In this document: piece by piece, positions 23,675 through 34,400 of the stretch | How the letters are laid out: the number at the start of each line of letters is the position of its first letter | Numbering within the stretch: position 1 is the stretch's first letter | Assembly: GCA_026545225.1 (NCBI GenBank) | Contig: CM048850.1 | Span: 4,902,001-4,966,000 of the forward strand | Direction of reading: 5' to 3' | Length of the DNA stretch: 64,000 nt | DNA from: Cornus controversa | Lineage: Eukaryota > Streptophyta > Magnoliopsida > Cornales > Cornaceae | Translations under genes and position numbers: made by a program | The notes under the pieces: model-generated | Told to the model about the DNA's origin: nothing | Databases searched by the model: none | Seen by the model: the letters and a program-made list of their open reading frames with translations, nothing else

Positions 23675-23675
23675 G
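22494..23675. other. AT-rich spacer, no gene recognised
   Basis: It contains an (AT)n tract at about 22907-22928 and a (GT)n(AT)n tract at about 23641-23673. No coding similarity or RNA gene is seen. Confidence 0.4.
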
Positions 23676-23844
23676 TGCCCCCGGTTCAGTTTTTCTTAAA
23701 ATTCCTTTTTATTCCAAATTACATTAATTTGAAGTTTTACTTCTCATTTTTCCCCTGGGAGCCCCAGTTCAGTTTTCATTAAAATTCCTTTTTATTCTAA
23801 ATCATATTAATTTTAAGTTTTACTCCTCATTTTTCCATTGCATG
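23676..23844 (+). repeat. Tandem duplication, unit about 84 bp
   Basis: A segment with CAGTTTTTCTTAAAATTCC, then TTTTTATTCCAAATTACATT and TTACTTCTCATTTTTCC, is repeated at once with about ten differences. Confidence 0.75.
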
Positions 23845-23879
23845 CCATTTGTTGCTTCCACACACACATACACACAAAT

Positions 23880-24358
23880 ATATATACACTAGTGTATTGC
23901 TCGTGCCTACGCCACTACAAAAAAATTTATTGGACAGAATCATTTTAGGGGTGTGAGAGTAGGTGGATGTACGTATGAATTTAAGTTTAAATGTAGTGGG
24001 TGAATCGTGACTGTTTGATTGACGATAGAGAAAGTTATTTTAGACCATAGATAGACAGACACATTTTGAACCACAAGATTGATTTTTAAAGTATTTTTTA
24101 CCGTTAGATTGTGATTTTTTTGAGAGGGAGATTCAAACACAATGCTTAAATGTAATATGGATATAATTTTATTGTTCATATATACCATGATAAATAGAAA
24201 ATAACTGCCTAATAATATATATATACACACACACACACATTAGTGTATGCCCGTGCCTACGACACTATCAATGTAGAAAGAATAATGACTGTTAGATTGT
24301 TAGATAGATTGATTGTAGACTGTAGATAGACAAAGACATTTTGGACTAAGCTTAAATG

Positions 24359-24390
<32 letters not shown>
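23880..24390 (+). repeat. Two copies of an unclassified repeat with CCGTGCCTACG head
   Basis: Each copy begins in a TA/CA-rich tract with CACTAGTGTAT or CATTAGTGTAT, then GCTCGTGCCTACGCCACTA or GCCCGTGCCTACGACACTA. The body mentions TAGACTGTAGATAGACAAAGACATTTTG, here split as short shared blocks (24300-24345 against 24045-24070). The first body (about 23934-24170) is the same family as the repeat broken by the LTR at 25288-29683. Confidence 0.6.
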
Positions 24391-24394
<4 letters not shown>

Positions 24395-24974
24395 AACCAT
24401 TACTAGAAGATCGTTCATGAGAAGAGGAGAACTAAGAAATACAAACACTTTTTCCAGTGATGTCATGGCTCTGTAACTTATATAATAGTACTTAAATAAA
24501 TGAACATACCTAGAACACCATCCGATTAAGTGTCGAATGCTGCTAAAAGTGTATTGAAATTTGAATATTATATTTTTTGTTAGACACGACATGAACACCG
24601 CAAGGATAAGTTTGGGATTCTTTTAAAACACAATAGGTGATTTTGTAATTTACTTTTTTTAAAAAAGATGAGATTAAATATAATTTAAAATATATTATCA
24701 ATTAATTAAAAAATAATATAAATTCTAAATTAAAAAAAAAATTAAAAACCAACTAGCTCTAAACTCTAAATTAGTGATTTCAGTGGAATAAAATGAAAAA
24801 AAAAATTATTATTTATTGGAGGGCATATTTCCACTTTCCTTTCATATGTTTGCACTCTCATCTTAAAAGAAATGACATATCTAACCTTAACTTCACACGT
24901 GAATGATTTTTTTTAAAAAAAATTTCTACGTTTTTCTGATACCCCCTCCCACCCTCCAATTAATGCTTTTGGTC

Positions 24975-25262
24975 TCTTTTGACAAGATCAAAAAAAAAAT
25001 TAAATAAAAAAAGGACTCAAAATATAGTTATCTCTTTCTCTTTTGATAAGACCCAAAAAAAGTTATGTATGTTGAATAAATTATCTCTTTTCACAAGACC
25101 CAAAAAAATTATCTTTATTGAATAAATTATTTCTTTTGATCGGAACCCCAAAAAAAGGACCCAAAAAAATTCTCTAGAGGAGAAAAAAAAAGTATACTAC
25201 GCAAAATAAAAAAGACCCAAAAAAATGTTATCACTGTTGAATAAGTTCTCTTTTGACATGAC
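24975..25262 (+). repeat. Degenerate A-rich tandem array, unit about 50-60 bp
   Basis: Five to six units built on TCTCTTTTGACAAGACCC, a run of A, and TTGAATAAATTA follow each other with many differences. No known family is recognised. Confidence 0.6.
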
Positions 25263-25523
25263 TAAAAATGTGAGGGTAGGTGGATGTTGTAGAGACCGTA
25301 ACCAATTTTGGCCGGTTTTGCATTTTTTGTATCATAATTGCCATAGATACATTTTGAGTGGTGGTTAACATGTTTTGAGTGTGGGGAACACGTTTGGAAA
25401 ATGTTTTAAGGGTTTTGGTAAATTTTCAGAAAATTTGGAGGAGTTTGACTTTTTGGTCAAACCGGTGTCCGGGATGTGGTCTAATAAATGGGCCCGGGAA
25501 TCCAGAAAATTCTTGAAAATATT

Positions 25524-26765
25524 TGATGAACCTAGAGGGGGAGGGGGTGAATAGGTTCTTCGATTTTTCTTCCTAATCTTGCAAGTTTGGCTAGCACATG
25601 CAATCACACAATTTGATGGACACACAGATTTATAGAGGAAACCCCAAGGTGGAGAAAAAACCTCTTCGAACTGAGCTCCACTATGTTTAAAAGGGTAGTA
25701 CAGTAATTCTCTCAATTACTCTCTCACTCACCCAACTCACAACATAGTTCGCTCCAGCACTCACCTAGTTCACAGCCTCCCTAGGCCTAAATCACTCTCA
25801 TCAAATCTCACAATAGTTTTTCCGCTCTCAATCCCAACTTAGGCTTCCCAAAGCCCAAGCTATCTCACCTCAATCTCACCACAATCACTCACACTCCCCC
25901 TGTCTAAAGTATCCCAATACTTGGACTATACATAGTGATAGTGGAGTTAGTTCAATGTCTTGAGTAGTGGTAAAGATTTTCAAGTCTTGTATGTTTGTCT
26001 TCAAAGGATGATCTTCAAATCTTCAAACTCTGATAGTTAGTCTTCAAGGTCTGGTGTGACAATGACTCGGTCACTTGTCTTCTTGGCAGATCATGACACT
26101 TGAACTTCTTCAATGATAAGCTTTAATAAATACACCATTAAAGTGTAGATGCAACGGTCTTGTAAAATCTGTTCTTTCAAGGAATCCTGTCCTCAGCTTC
26201 TTAGACTTCTATTCAGCTTGGAATTTTCTTCTGATATTTGTCCTAGAATTTCTCTGTCTTTGTACCTGTTCTTAAAAATGGACACAGAGTTGCGTGAGTT
26301 TTGACGGGAGCATGGACTCATCCGATGAATTCATATAGAGAAGATACTCGAGACTCATACCATGGACTCATACAATGAACTCATGCATTGAAGATGGATG
26401 AAGACAGTGAATTTATATAATAGATGAAGAAGAAAAGAAGTAAACCCCTTTTATAATCTCGGATGCTCTCTTTTCTTTTTCACTTTCTTTTGTTTCTCAC
26501 AGTTTCTCTCTCTCTCTTTCTCTGTATCACCACCATATATACTCTATATAAATATCAGTTGAACAGTGGTATACATTATTTCCTTACTTTTCTCACACAG
26601 TGCACTCCCCACTATATCTCTCTCTCTATAGCGGCTAACAGCCACACCCACTCACCATCTATTTTTCTTTCATTTTCTCTTTTTCCTTTTTTTTCTTTTC
26701 ATGCGACACATGTATACAACTGAGCAAAAGAACATTTATAGGGCTCCTTTTTCTTTTGACCTAAT

Positions 26766-26810
<45 letters not shown>

Positions 26811-27112
26811 CATATGTCATATAGATAAGGGCCCCAACCGAAACACACATTTCATCTTTTTTTTTTCTTTTACATGCCAATCTTGCCTCACCTTATCAAA
26901 GACTATATAAATAAATATTTATATGTCCAAAATGCCAACACACACATTTTACAAACCTACCCCTTTTCTTTCTTTTTTTTCACTAAAAACATATATGCAC
27001 AAAATAGGACAATTAATTAATTTATAAAATTGTGTGAAATGACACTAATGCCCATAGATCCTTTTGACATTAAAACTTGGACAAACATACTCATGGGCTT
27101 CCCAGACCATCA
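25524..27112 (+). mobile_element. Solo LTR of a different retrotransposon nested in the LTR remnant (1589 bp)
   Basis: It starts TGATGAACCTAGAGG and ends CCCAGACCATCA, so the ends are TGATG/CATCA. The 5-base duplication ATATT flanks it (25519-25523 and 27113-27117). Removing it joins two parts of the host LTR smoothly, matching the LTR at 3629-6599. The CCTAGAGGGGG...GGTGAATAGG start is common in plant LTRs, probably copia, but I cannot assign the lineage. A (CA)n tract lies at about 26771-26800. Confidence 0.85.
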
Positions 27113-28071
27113 ATATTTATTTTTGAAAATGACTTAGATGAAATGTTTAGAGAGTATAGGAAGTGATTTCGAGACCATAGAAGTTTTTGAAATCGAAAAC
27201 GGAGTCCGAGAAGGTACATTAAGTGGCCTGGGGGAGTTTTGGACATTTTGCGCGCCTATATGACATTTAAAACATGTGGCTGAGAGAGGGCCATCCATTC
27301 TCATGGTTCTATATCTCTCTCTTCTTCTTCCCTCTTCTTCTCTATTCCTTCTCTCTAGATTTTGGAAGCCTTCGGTTGTGATTCAAGTTTCATCGAAGAA
27401 GGGAGATACGTAGGGAATGGCTAGGGCTTTGGTTTGAACCAAACAAATGCGCATTTTGACAAGATACACATCGCTGTAAATTTGGTGAAGTGCTTGAAAG
27501 GCCTTCAAACTTGAGGTAGGGGTTTCTCTTCTCATTTAATTGTTGATTCTTGGGTTTCGGGAGAAATAGTGAGAGCTAGGGGTGTGTATTGCATGTTTTA
27601 AAGTGGTAAAAGGGGTGGGATTTGGCTGCTTTCTATCTCTCTTTAGTCTCTTATGTGCAATTGGTATGTATATGGGGGTATACATGATATGAGGGGTAAA
27701 TGAGTGAGGGAAATTAACATGTACACTTATATGCTAGGTTTTCTGCACTTATGTGAAAATGTGGTATAATGAGTATAATTATGTTATGTGATGTTACGTG
27801 AGTTATATGCATGCTATCTTTATATTAAAAATGTGTGCATTGGTAAGCATGACTAAAATGTGTTTAAGTGAAATTTATGAGCATATGTGGACTGTATGAT
27901 AGGTTTCGCATGTATAAGTAATAATACGTGTGGCTTTGTGGAGGTGAAATACATGCTAAGTGTCTTTATAACTAGCTTATACATTGTGAATCATGAAATT
28001 TAAGTGCTTAATCTTTATATGTTCGAAATTTATATATAGGGCTATTGTGAGGAGAACGGGAAAAGTGGTAG

Positions 28072-28359
28072 AATAATCTGTTCACTTGGAGCAAACAAAT
28101 GCTCGGTGATGGTTATAGAATGGTCTAATCACCTGGGAGTACAAATTACCCAGTGACGAATTCTGAGATGGTCTAATAACCTTAGAGTATGAATTACTCA
28201 CTTACATATTCTGAAACTATCTCATCACTTAGGAGTAGGTAGATACTCGGTGAAAATCTTGAAATAGTCTAATCACCTTGGAGTACACATTACTCGGTGA
28301 CAAATTCTGAAATGATCTAATCACCTTGGAGTACGAATTACTCGGTGATGAATTTTGAA
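28072..28359 (+). repeat. 48-bp tandem array in the LTR remnant, about 6 copies
   Basis: Units starting ATAGTCTAATCACCTTGGAG recur exactly every 48 bases at 28120, 28168, 28216, 28264 and 28312; a more degenerate unit precedes them. The core GGAGTA...TACTCGGTGA is the best kept part. Confidence 0.9.
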
Positions 28360-29129
28360 ATTATGTGGGAAGTGTCTTAGGTCACGTGGTTGGTCAAGAA
28401 TCATATTAGGGTATCGGGTTGAGTCCGAGAGGGAGACAAGTGTATGATTATTGCGTTTATTGTTTATTGTGAAACATGATGTGTGTTTAATGCATTCATA
28501 TATATGTGTTGCTTGTGAACAAATATGATGTATGTTGGGAGATACGTGTAATGTAGTGGCATGCATTTATGTAGGTCGGTGTCGAGTCGGCACTTAGGTG
28601 GGTTGGGGTATCTCTACTGAGCCGTCGTGGTGCTCACCCCTTTATTCTAAACTCTTTTTTATAGATAAGACATCGATGAATAACGAGACTTGAGTGTCTA
28701 AGTGGAACTCTAGTAGTATCTTACTATCTTTTGGATATTGTGTATATTGTGGCTACCCGTGTCGGCTTATGGAATGAGACATCATTTTGAGTAGTAATTA
28801 TGTTTTGGATAAATGTAACTTTGTTGTATGCTTAGACTATAAGTTTCTTGTATGTGATAAGACAATGGATTTATTTACGTAATACATGTGATAACACTTA
28901 GTTCACTAGATGGATGCTTTCAAATATAAAGGGATTATGTTTGTGAAGGAAGATGATTACATGGATGTATGATTTAATTATGAACATGATTTAGAATGTG
29001 TGGTTGATGTTAGTACCTTTCATTTATGTTATGAATAATGTATGGAAGATTCTAGGTTGATAGAATGGGATTTGAGTTCAAAATGAGCAAGGTGAGATAT
29101 TGTAGCATTTCTGTAGGTGCATCAATATG

Positions 29130-29350
29130 GGCATTTCGATGCATCGAAATGCCTATTTCGATGCATCGATCACAAGTACAATGCATCGAAAAACTTACAG
29201 GATTTTGGAATGTCAAAAGTCCCGAGAGTATGTTTTGGTCGATACATGATTGATCCTTATGAGATGTATCGAACTCAAGATGCATTGAAATCACCATTTC
29301 GATCCATCGAACTTTCGATGCATCAAAATCATCACTTTGATGCATTGAAG
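29130..29350. repeat. Cluster of ATGCAT-centred palindromes in the LTR remnant
   Basis: Positions 29130-29153 form a perfect 24-base palindrome around TTTCGATGCATCGAAA. Half or degenerate copies follow at about 29154-29170, 29180-29195, 29297-29325 and 29335-29350. The cluster lies 200-420 bases from the first LTR end (29550), the same place as the GGCGCC palindromes in the 3629-6599 LTR. Confidence 0.88.
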
Positions 29351-29553
29351 TGCATGGATTCTAGATTCTTACAAAGGGATGTAAGGGGATATTTGAGGGG
29401 CCCATTGAGGTTAGTATGGTCTAGAGTACATGTACATACGTGTACATTTGAAAAGTATGCTTTTGTGGGATTTGAGAGATAGGACAGGTTCGTTAGGGTT
29501 AACAGATGGGTTCACCTCGGTTTCCAGGACTCGAGAGTCAGGGCGTGATAGAA

Positions 29554-29565
29554 TGGTATCAGAAC
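29554..29565 (+). other. PBS-like site after the first LTR end
   Basis: TGGTATCAGAAC differs by one base from the tRNA-Met PBS at 3614-3625 and starts three bases after the LTR end GGGCGTGATA, the same spacing as in the intact element. Confidence 0.75.
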
Positions 29566-29683
29566 TTGATATCAAAGTGATATTGGTGTCAGAATAGTTC
29601 ACGTGGTTGAGTGAACGGGTTCACACTCAAAATTTGGGGTCGGTTTTGGGGAGTCCCGACGGTCCAGATTTCAGAGCGTGACA

Positions 29684-29870
29684 GATGTGTATGTGAATGT
29701 AGTGGGTGAATCATGACCATTTGATCGTAGATCAAGAGAGTTATTTTAGACTATAGATTGACAAAGATATTTTGAACTTGATTTTTAAAACATTTTTTAC
29801 CGTTAGATTGTAATTTTTTTTTTTGGAGAGAGATTAAACACAATGCTTAAATGTAATATAGATATTTATA
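29684..29870 (+). repeat. Right half of the unclassified repeat interrupted by the LTR remnant
   Basis: GTAGTGGGTGAATCATGACC, TTATTTTAGACTATAGATTG and TTACCGTTAGATTG match the copy at about 23990-24110. The left half (GTGAGGGTAGGTGGATGT) ends at 25287. The intact copy gives the pre-insertion sequence. Confidence 0.8.
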
Positions 29871-30385
29871 TATATAAGTTTGAAAAAAAAGAATCTAAGA
29901 AGGATAAAATTGGTATTGAAAAGTGTCGGAAGGACTTTTGCGTAGTTTTTCAACTACAAGGAGTTTTTATGCACTTTATTCTATTAAAAAAAATAAAGGA
30001 TAATGCATGCATTAATGAGTTTAGGTCTTTCTACCAAAATTAACGCGAGTGCCAATGTTGCCTCCCATATATATTTGACTTGTATTATATTGGCAAAAGT
30101 GCAAAAAATCCCCCTGAACTTTTCTCAATGTGCAAACACACCCCCTAAACTTATTTTTGGAGCAAATCATTCGCTCATCTTACAAAAGTGGGTAACTTGA
30201 CCTCCTCACAAAACTATAATGATATATATATCATTTACTATGACCATTATGCCATTCTCTATAAATATAATATTTTCTAAAAATTTAAAAAATAAAAAAT
30301 AATTAGATAAAATTTATATATAATAAGTTTAGAAACATAAAAAAAGAAGACACGTAGAGCTTTTTTAAAGTTTTTTTTAGGTAAA

Positions 30386-30544
30386 AGTGTCAATTGGTCC
30401 GGCCTTGAATTTGCTTTCCAATGGTCACCGGTTCAAGTCTCCTTAGTGTCACTGGAGGCTTGTCCGGTCGTTAATTTCAGGGTCTCGTGGAATTAGTTGA
30501 GGTGTACGTAAGCTGGCTCGGACACTCATGATTGAAAAAAAAAA
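30386..30544 (+). mobile_element. SINE-like element with A tail
   Basis: The unit has a tRNA-like B box, GGTTCAAGTCTCC (about 30431), and the downstream block GGAGGCTTGTCCGGTCG to GCTCGGACACTCATGATTG, ending in a run of A at about 30535-30543. Together these look like a tRNA-derived SINE. The 5' limit is approximate and no sure target duplication is seen. Confidence 0.6.
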
Positions 30545-30665
30545 GTAATGTGTCGCGAATTCGAGACTTGGGAGCAGCCTCTCAAAAAATGGGGGTAATG
30601 GTTGCTAACATACACCTCTCTCAAACCCCACTCAAGCGGGAGGTTTGTGCACTGCGTACGATTTT
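30545..30665 (+). mobile_element. 5'-truncated Au-like SINE
   Basis: It begins near the B-box region (AATTCGAGACTTGGGAGCAG) and ends CAAGCGGGAGGTTTGTGCAC then GCGTACGATTTTTTTT. The GCGGGAG...GTGCACTG end followed by oligo-T is typical of Au SINEs. It abuts the A tail of the preceding SINE. Confidence 0.6.
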
Positions 30666-31434
30666 TTTTTCTATTAGTATAGTGTTTTCTAAATAAAAGT
30701 TTTAAAAATAAAAAAATAGTTTGATAAAATTCTAAAATAAAATTCTATTGGCCTTTTAATTTTTATATTTCTAGTTATTTTTTATTATTAAGTAGTGCTT
30801 CCTACTATAGTTAGCAAATCAAAGAAAAAAATATTTTCAATGATAATTTTATCAAACTCTTTTTTTATTTTTAAAATTTCTATTTAGAAAACATGATTGA
30901 CAATAGTAGAGAAAAGAGTATATATGTTAGTTATATTTTTATTTTAAATAAAATTTTATTAGCCTTTTATTCTTTTATGTTTCTAAACTTATTTTTTAAA
31001 AAATTTATCAAACAATTTTTTATTTAATGGGATGTTTTTGCAGATAGAAGAAAGTCAGGATTTTTATTTTTTTTTGGCGTGCACTTTTGCCTATTCTATT
31101 TTTAGTGTTAGTTGTGTCCGTATCATAGCCGACTCGGGGGAGGGAAGGGGAAAGTCGATGAAACAAAAGTCAGCGGTCATCTTCCTCCTTTCGGACGGAG
31201 TCAAATTTCAATCTCAGTCGTATTATCAAAAAAGTCTAGAGGGACCACCAAACTACTGTGAGATCGATTTTCAAACTTCAATGAAGAAGATTTTTGCAGC
31301 CACATTGACTAATGGACTAGCTGTCTCTTCTCAACCCCAACCATATCAATATGTTATATGTGTGTATATGTATACATACATACATATATGTATATATTTA
31401 TGCGTGGTGTGGCTGAGAAGAGAGGTTTCCCAAT
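30666..31434 (+). other. AT-rich upstream region of the kinase gene
   Basis: The stretch holds the presumed promoter and 5' UTR of the kinase; the GC-richer part from about 31120 is the likely transcribed leader. (TA)n/(CATA)n tracts lie at about 31355-31400. A chance open frame at 31032-31463 overlaps the kinase start in another frame and has no recognised similarity. Confidence 0.4.
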
Positions 31435-31495
31435 ATGGGAAATTGCTGGAGAGGACCTGCTAAGTGTGCTCATGCTTCTTCTAGCCAATTTTTTG
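31435..31495 (+). CDS. RLCK exon 1 (MGNC membrane anchor)
   Basis: It encodes [20 protein letters not shown] and the first base of the next codon, ending G|GTAAAG. A very short first exon with the acylation motif is usual in this family. The start is fixed by MGNC, which must be N-terminal. Confidence 0.88.
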
Positions 31496-34400
31496 GTAAA
31501 GTGTCTTCTAATTTCACTCTTTTGTGTCAGAATTAGATCAACTGCCTTGTATTTTGTTGTTAACCATTATGATTATTAGTTTTTCATTATATAATTTTCG
31601 GTTATTACTGCTTATAAATTGAGCTTGATTTTCATTAGTAATTCATATCTTTTTTTTTTTTTGGGTTTAGTTAATTTTGTTTTTTGTTGAACCTTTTCTT
31701 TTCTGGGTTTGAATTTTTTGAGCTTCCACAATAACTTATGAAACATTGATTTATCTTTTTTCTGTAGAGAATAAGTAAACCTTCGTTGTATCTGTTTTTT
31801 TGGGATATTTATAATATGTATGAGGGTATTTAGGTATTGCAAGCATATAGGGACTCAACTCCGCTCAAATAAGTTGTATAGAAATCACAAGCGTAGATTG
31901 TTCATGGAATAGCAGGCTAACTGAATGAATATACCACGAGCAAGAAGATGAGGAAGAAATCGGCTGTTTAATGATGGTCTTTTGTGTGTTGGGTCCATTC
32001 AAGCCACATGCAATCTGTAATAACTTTAAGCAAATTCGCTAAGATAACCACAAAAGAGATCAAGATAACTGAATCAAGTTCCTAAGTATTTAAAATCCTT
32101 CATTTTAAAATGCTAGTTGACCTTATTTTGAAATATTTCTACAATATAAAATACACGATGACATTTTTCAACAAATTGCATAGCGGCTGATAAGCTATTC
32201 TTCCGTCATTTGTAGTTAAAATCTTCTAGATGATTTTGTTAAACGGAATCCTTGAACTTTGAAGCAATCATGTAAATGGATCTTAAAAATCATGGTCTCG
32301 AGTGATGTTGTGAAATGTGAAGCGTTTCGAAATTTTGCAGGGCAAACTGTAATCGCCAACAACTATATCTTATTTTCTTGTAAGAAATTTCCTTTTTTTT
32401 CCCTTGGAGTACAGAGGTCCAATTTTTTGCCATAATTTAATTTCTCAAAATTATCAGAACCTCCTTTTTTGAGTGATATCTTGGAGTGAATGAAGCTTTC
32501 ACCAACTTATTTGATTCTATTACCAGTATCATGAATTCTCTGAAATTACAGGAAAAATAATATAAACATATGAAAAGAGGGGATAAATTAGCGATTTAAA
32601 GCAACCAGAACTTTTAGTTTACCATTAAAGCGGTTTATAGGGATGATGTTCTCATGCTTGGATAAATTGGGGTAAGTATTCTTCACTTATTTAAGTCCAT
32701 TGACATTCACAATGAAATGGGAAGTTCCCAATAGACAAATAATCCGACAACTAAGGGGCTGATTGGTAACGCTGTCGGATTCCATTTTTTGATTTCTAAA
32801 AAACGAAATCTGAAAATCTGTTGTGCTGTCATTTTTGTCAAAAACATAATATGTTTGGTAACGCTGCTGAAGTTTTGAAAGCACAAAACTGAAAATATGT
32901 TTGGTAATCCAAAATTAGTTTTGAAAAAAAAAAGTAGTGGTACCTTTAACTAAAAATTGTGTTCAAGTAATATGGTTCAAACTCATTTTATCCAACATAA
33001 ATGTGATAATGTATATTCTTTCCTCCAAAATTATACTTGTTAGGAATTCATTTTAGTTTATTTTAATTAAAAAAATTATTTTTAAGCATTTGCATGTTTT
33101 TGATAATTGTCATAAATTCTAACTATTTACATATATTTGGTAATTGTCATATATTATTATATGTACTTGTTTTATTTCCTTTTATATTTTTATATTATAG
33201 ATAATTGTTTTTATATATAACTCTTATTTTATTATATTTTCTTCTTATATATATCTTTATGTATATTATATATATATTTATTATTATTATATATATTTAT
33301 ATTTATATATATATTTTTATTTATTGTATTTTATAAAAGTTTTTTATTATTATTGACTTATAGATTTGTATTTATTATATTATATTTTTATATTATATAT
33401 AATTGTATTTATATATAGCTCTTATTTTATTGTATTTTCTTCTTATATATATCTTTATCTATATATTATATATTTATTTGTTATTATTATATTTAAATAT
33501 CTTATATATATCTTTATATTTATATATATATTTTATTTATTGTATTTTATAAAATATTTTTATTCTTATTGACTTATAATTTTGTATTTATTGTATTTTA
33601 TTTATATTATATTATTTTTATTTTTAATTTTCTTATTTATTGTATTTTATTTTGTTATATTTATATTTTTTGAGTAACCAATTTTTTTTATTTATTGAAT
33701 TTTCTAATTTTTTATTCTTGTTTTTTATAAAATTGTAATTTATTGTATCATATTATATTATATTTTTTAGCAAGCAAAATTTTTATTTATTGCATTTTAT
33801 AAAAAAATCAGAAATGAAAACTTGAACTGAAAAATGAAATCTGAAACTGAAAGTTTTGTTACGAAGCTTTCAAATTATGCCTAAGGATTATCAAAATTTT
33901 GATATCACTTTCATTTTTCCAGAAATGTTGCATTAGCAAATGCGATTTATGTGATTTCCAAAAAAATGAAAATGAAAGCTGAAATGTGGAATCGAAAGTG
34001 TTACCAAACAGGGTAAAAGTAATTGATTTCAATTCCTAATAATGTAATCTTTAGTTTCAAAATCATATTTGATCTTACTTTCAAATATTTATTTGTTACA
34101 GATATCATTAATAATAATAATATATATTCTCCTACCTGACCTACAATGGTTACTAAAAAATATAGCTTGTTCTTTCTTTCTCCTTTTTTGCCTAAGAATA
34201 AAAGTATGAATTAATCTGAACCAAGAGGGTTAAATCTGTGATTTTTTTTCTGTTTACATGTTTTCTTGGGAATAGCATGCTGCCTTCTCTTTTTCAAATT
34301 TTTGGATTTCTTTTATCATTTCATATTTCTGGGTTTCTACATGTCCCTATATATGCAAGCACCCTGGAACAGCTCCGGAGACTAAGAAACTTCATTGACA

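Larger units (their letters stand above)
25288..29683 (+). mobile_element. LTR remnant related to the 3629-6599 LTR, flanked by GATGT
   Basis: It starts TGTAGAGACCGTAACC and ends GCGTGACA. GATGT lies on both sides (25283-25287 and 29684-29688), a 5-base target duplication. It aligns with the LTR of the Tekay-like element (for example TGACTTTTTGGTCAAACCGG, and GGGAGATACGTAGGG at about 27401). A first LTR end (GGGCGTGATA) already occurs at 29550, followed after three bases by a PBS-like TGGTATCAGAAC. A second, diverged LTR end closes the unit at 29683. It is thus a near-solo LTR rather than a clean one. A different LTR is nested at 25524-27112. Confidence 0.85.

Noticed and set aside
28072-28359. 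Regular array considered as CRISPR
   Set aside because: Whole units repeat without unique spacers, the region is an LTR in a plant genome, and there are no cas genes.
29052-29482. Open frames on both strands over the ATGCAT palindromes
   Set aside because: Palindromic repeats open mirror frames on both strands; the products are only repeats such as Asp-Ala-Ser.
30430-30445. tRNA-like B box that could suggest a tRNA gene
   Set aside because: No cloverleaf can be closed and an A tail follows; it fits a SINE. The same applies at about 39170 and 61629.
31032-31463. Open frame of 143 residues before and over the kinase start
   Set aside because: It ends in a run encoded by a TA/CA microsatellite, overlaps the MGNC exon in another frame, and has no recognised domain. 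It is most likely leader sequence.
33366-33572. Hydrophobic open frame resembling a membrane protein
   Set aside because: It is Tyr/Ile/Leu/Phe-only translation of a nearly pure AT stretch inside the MITE.
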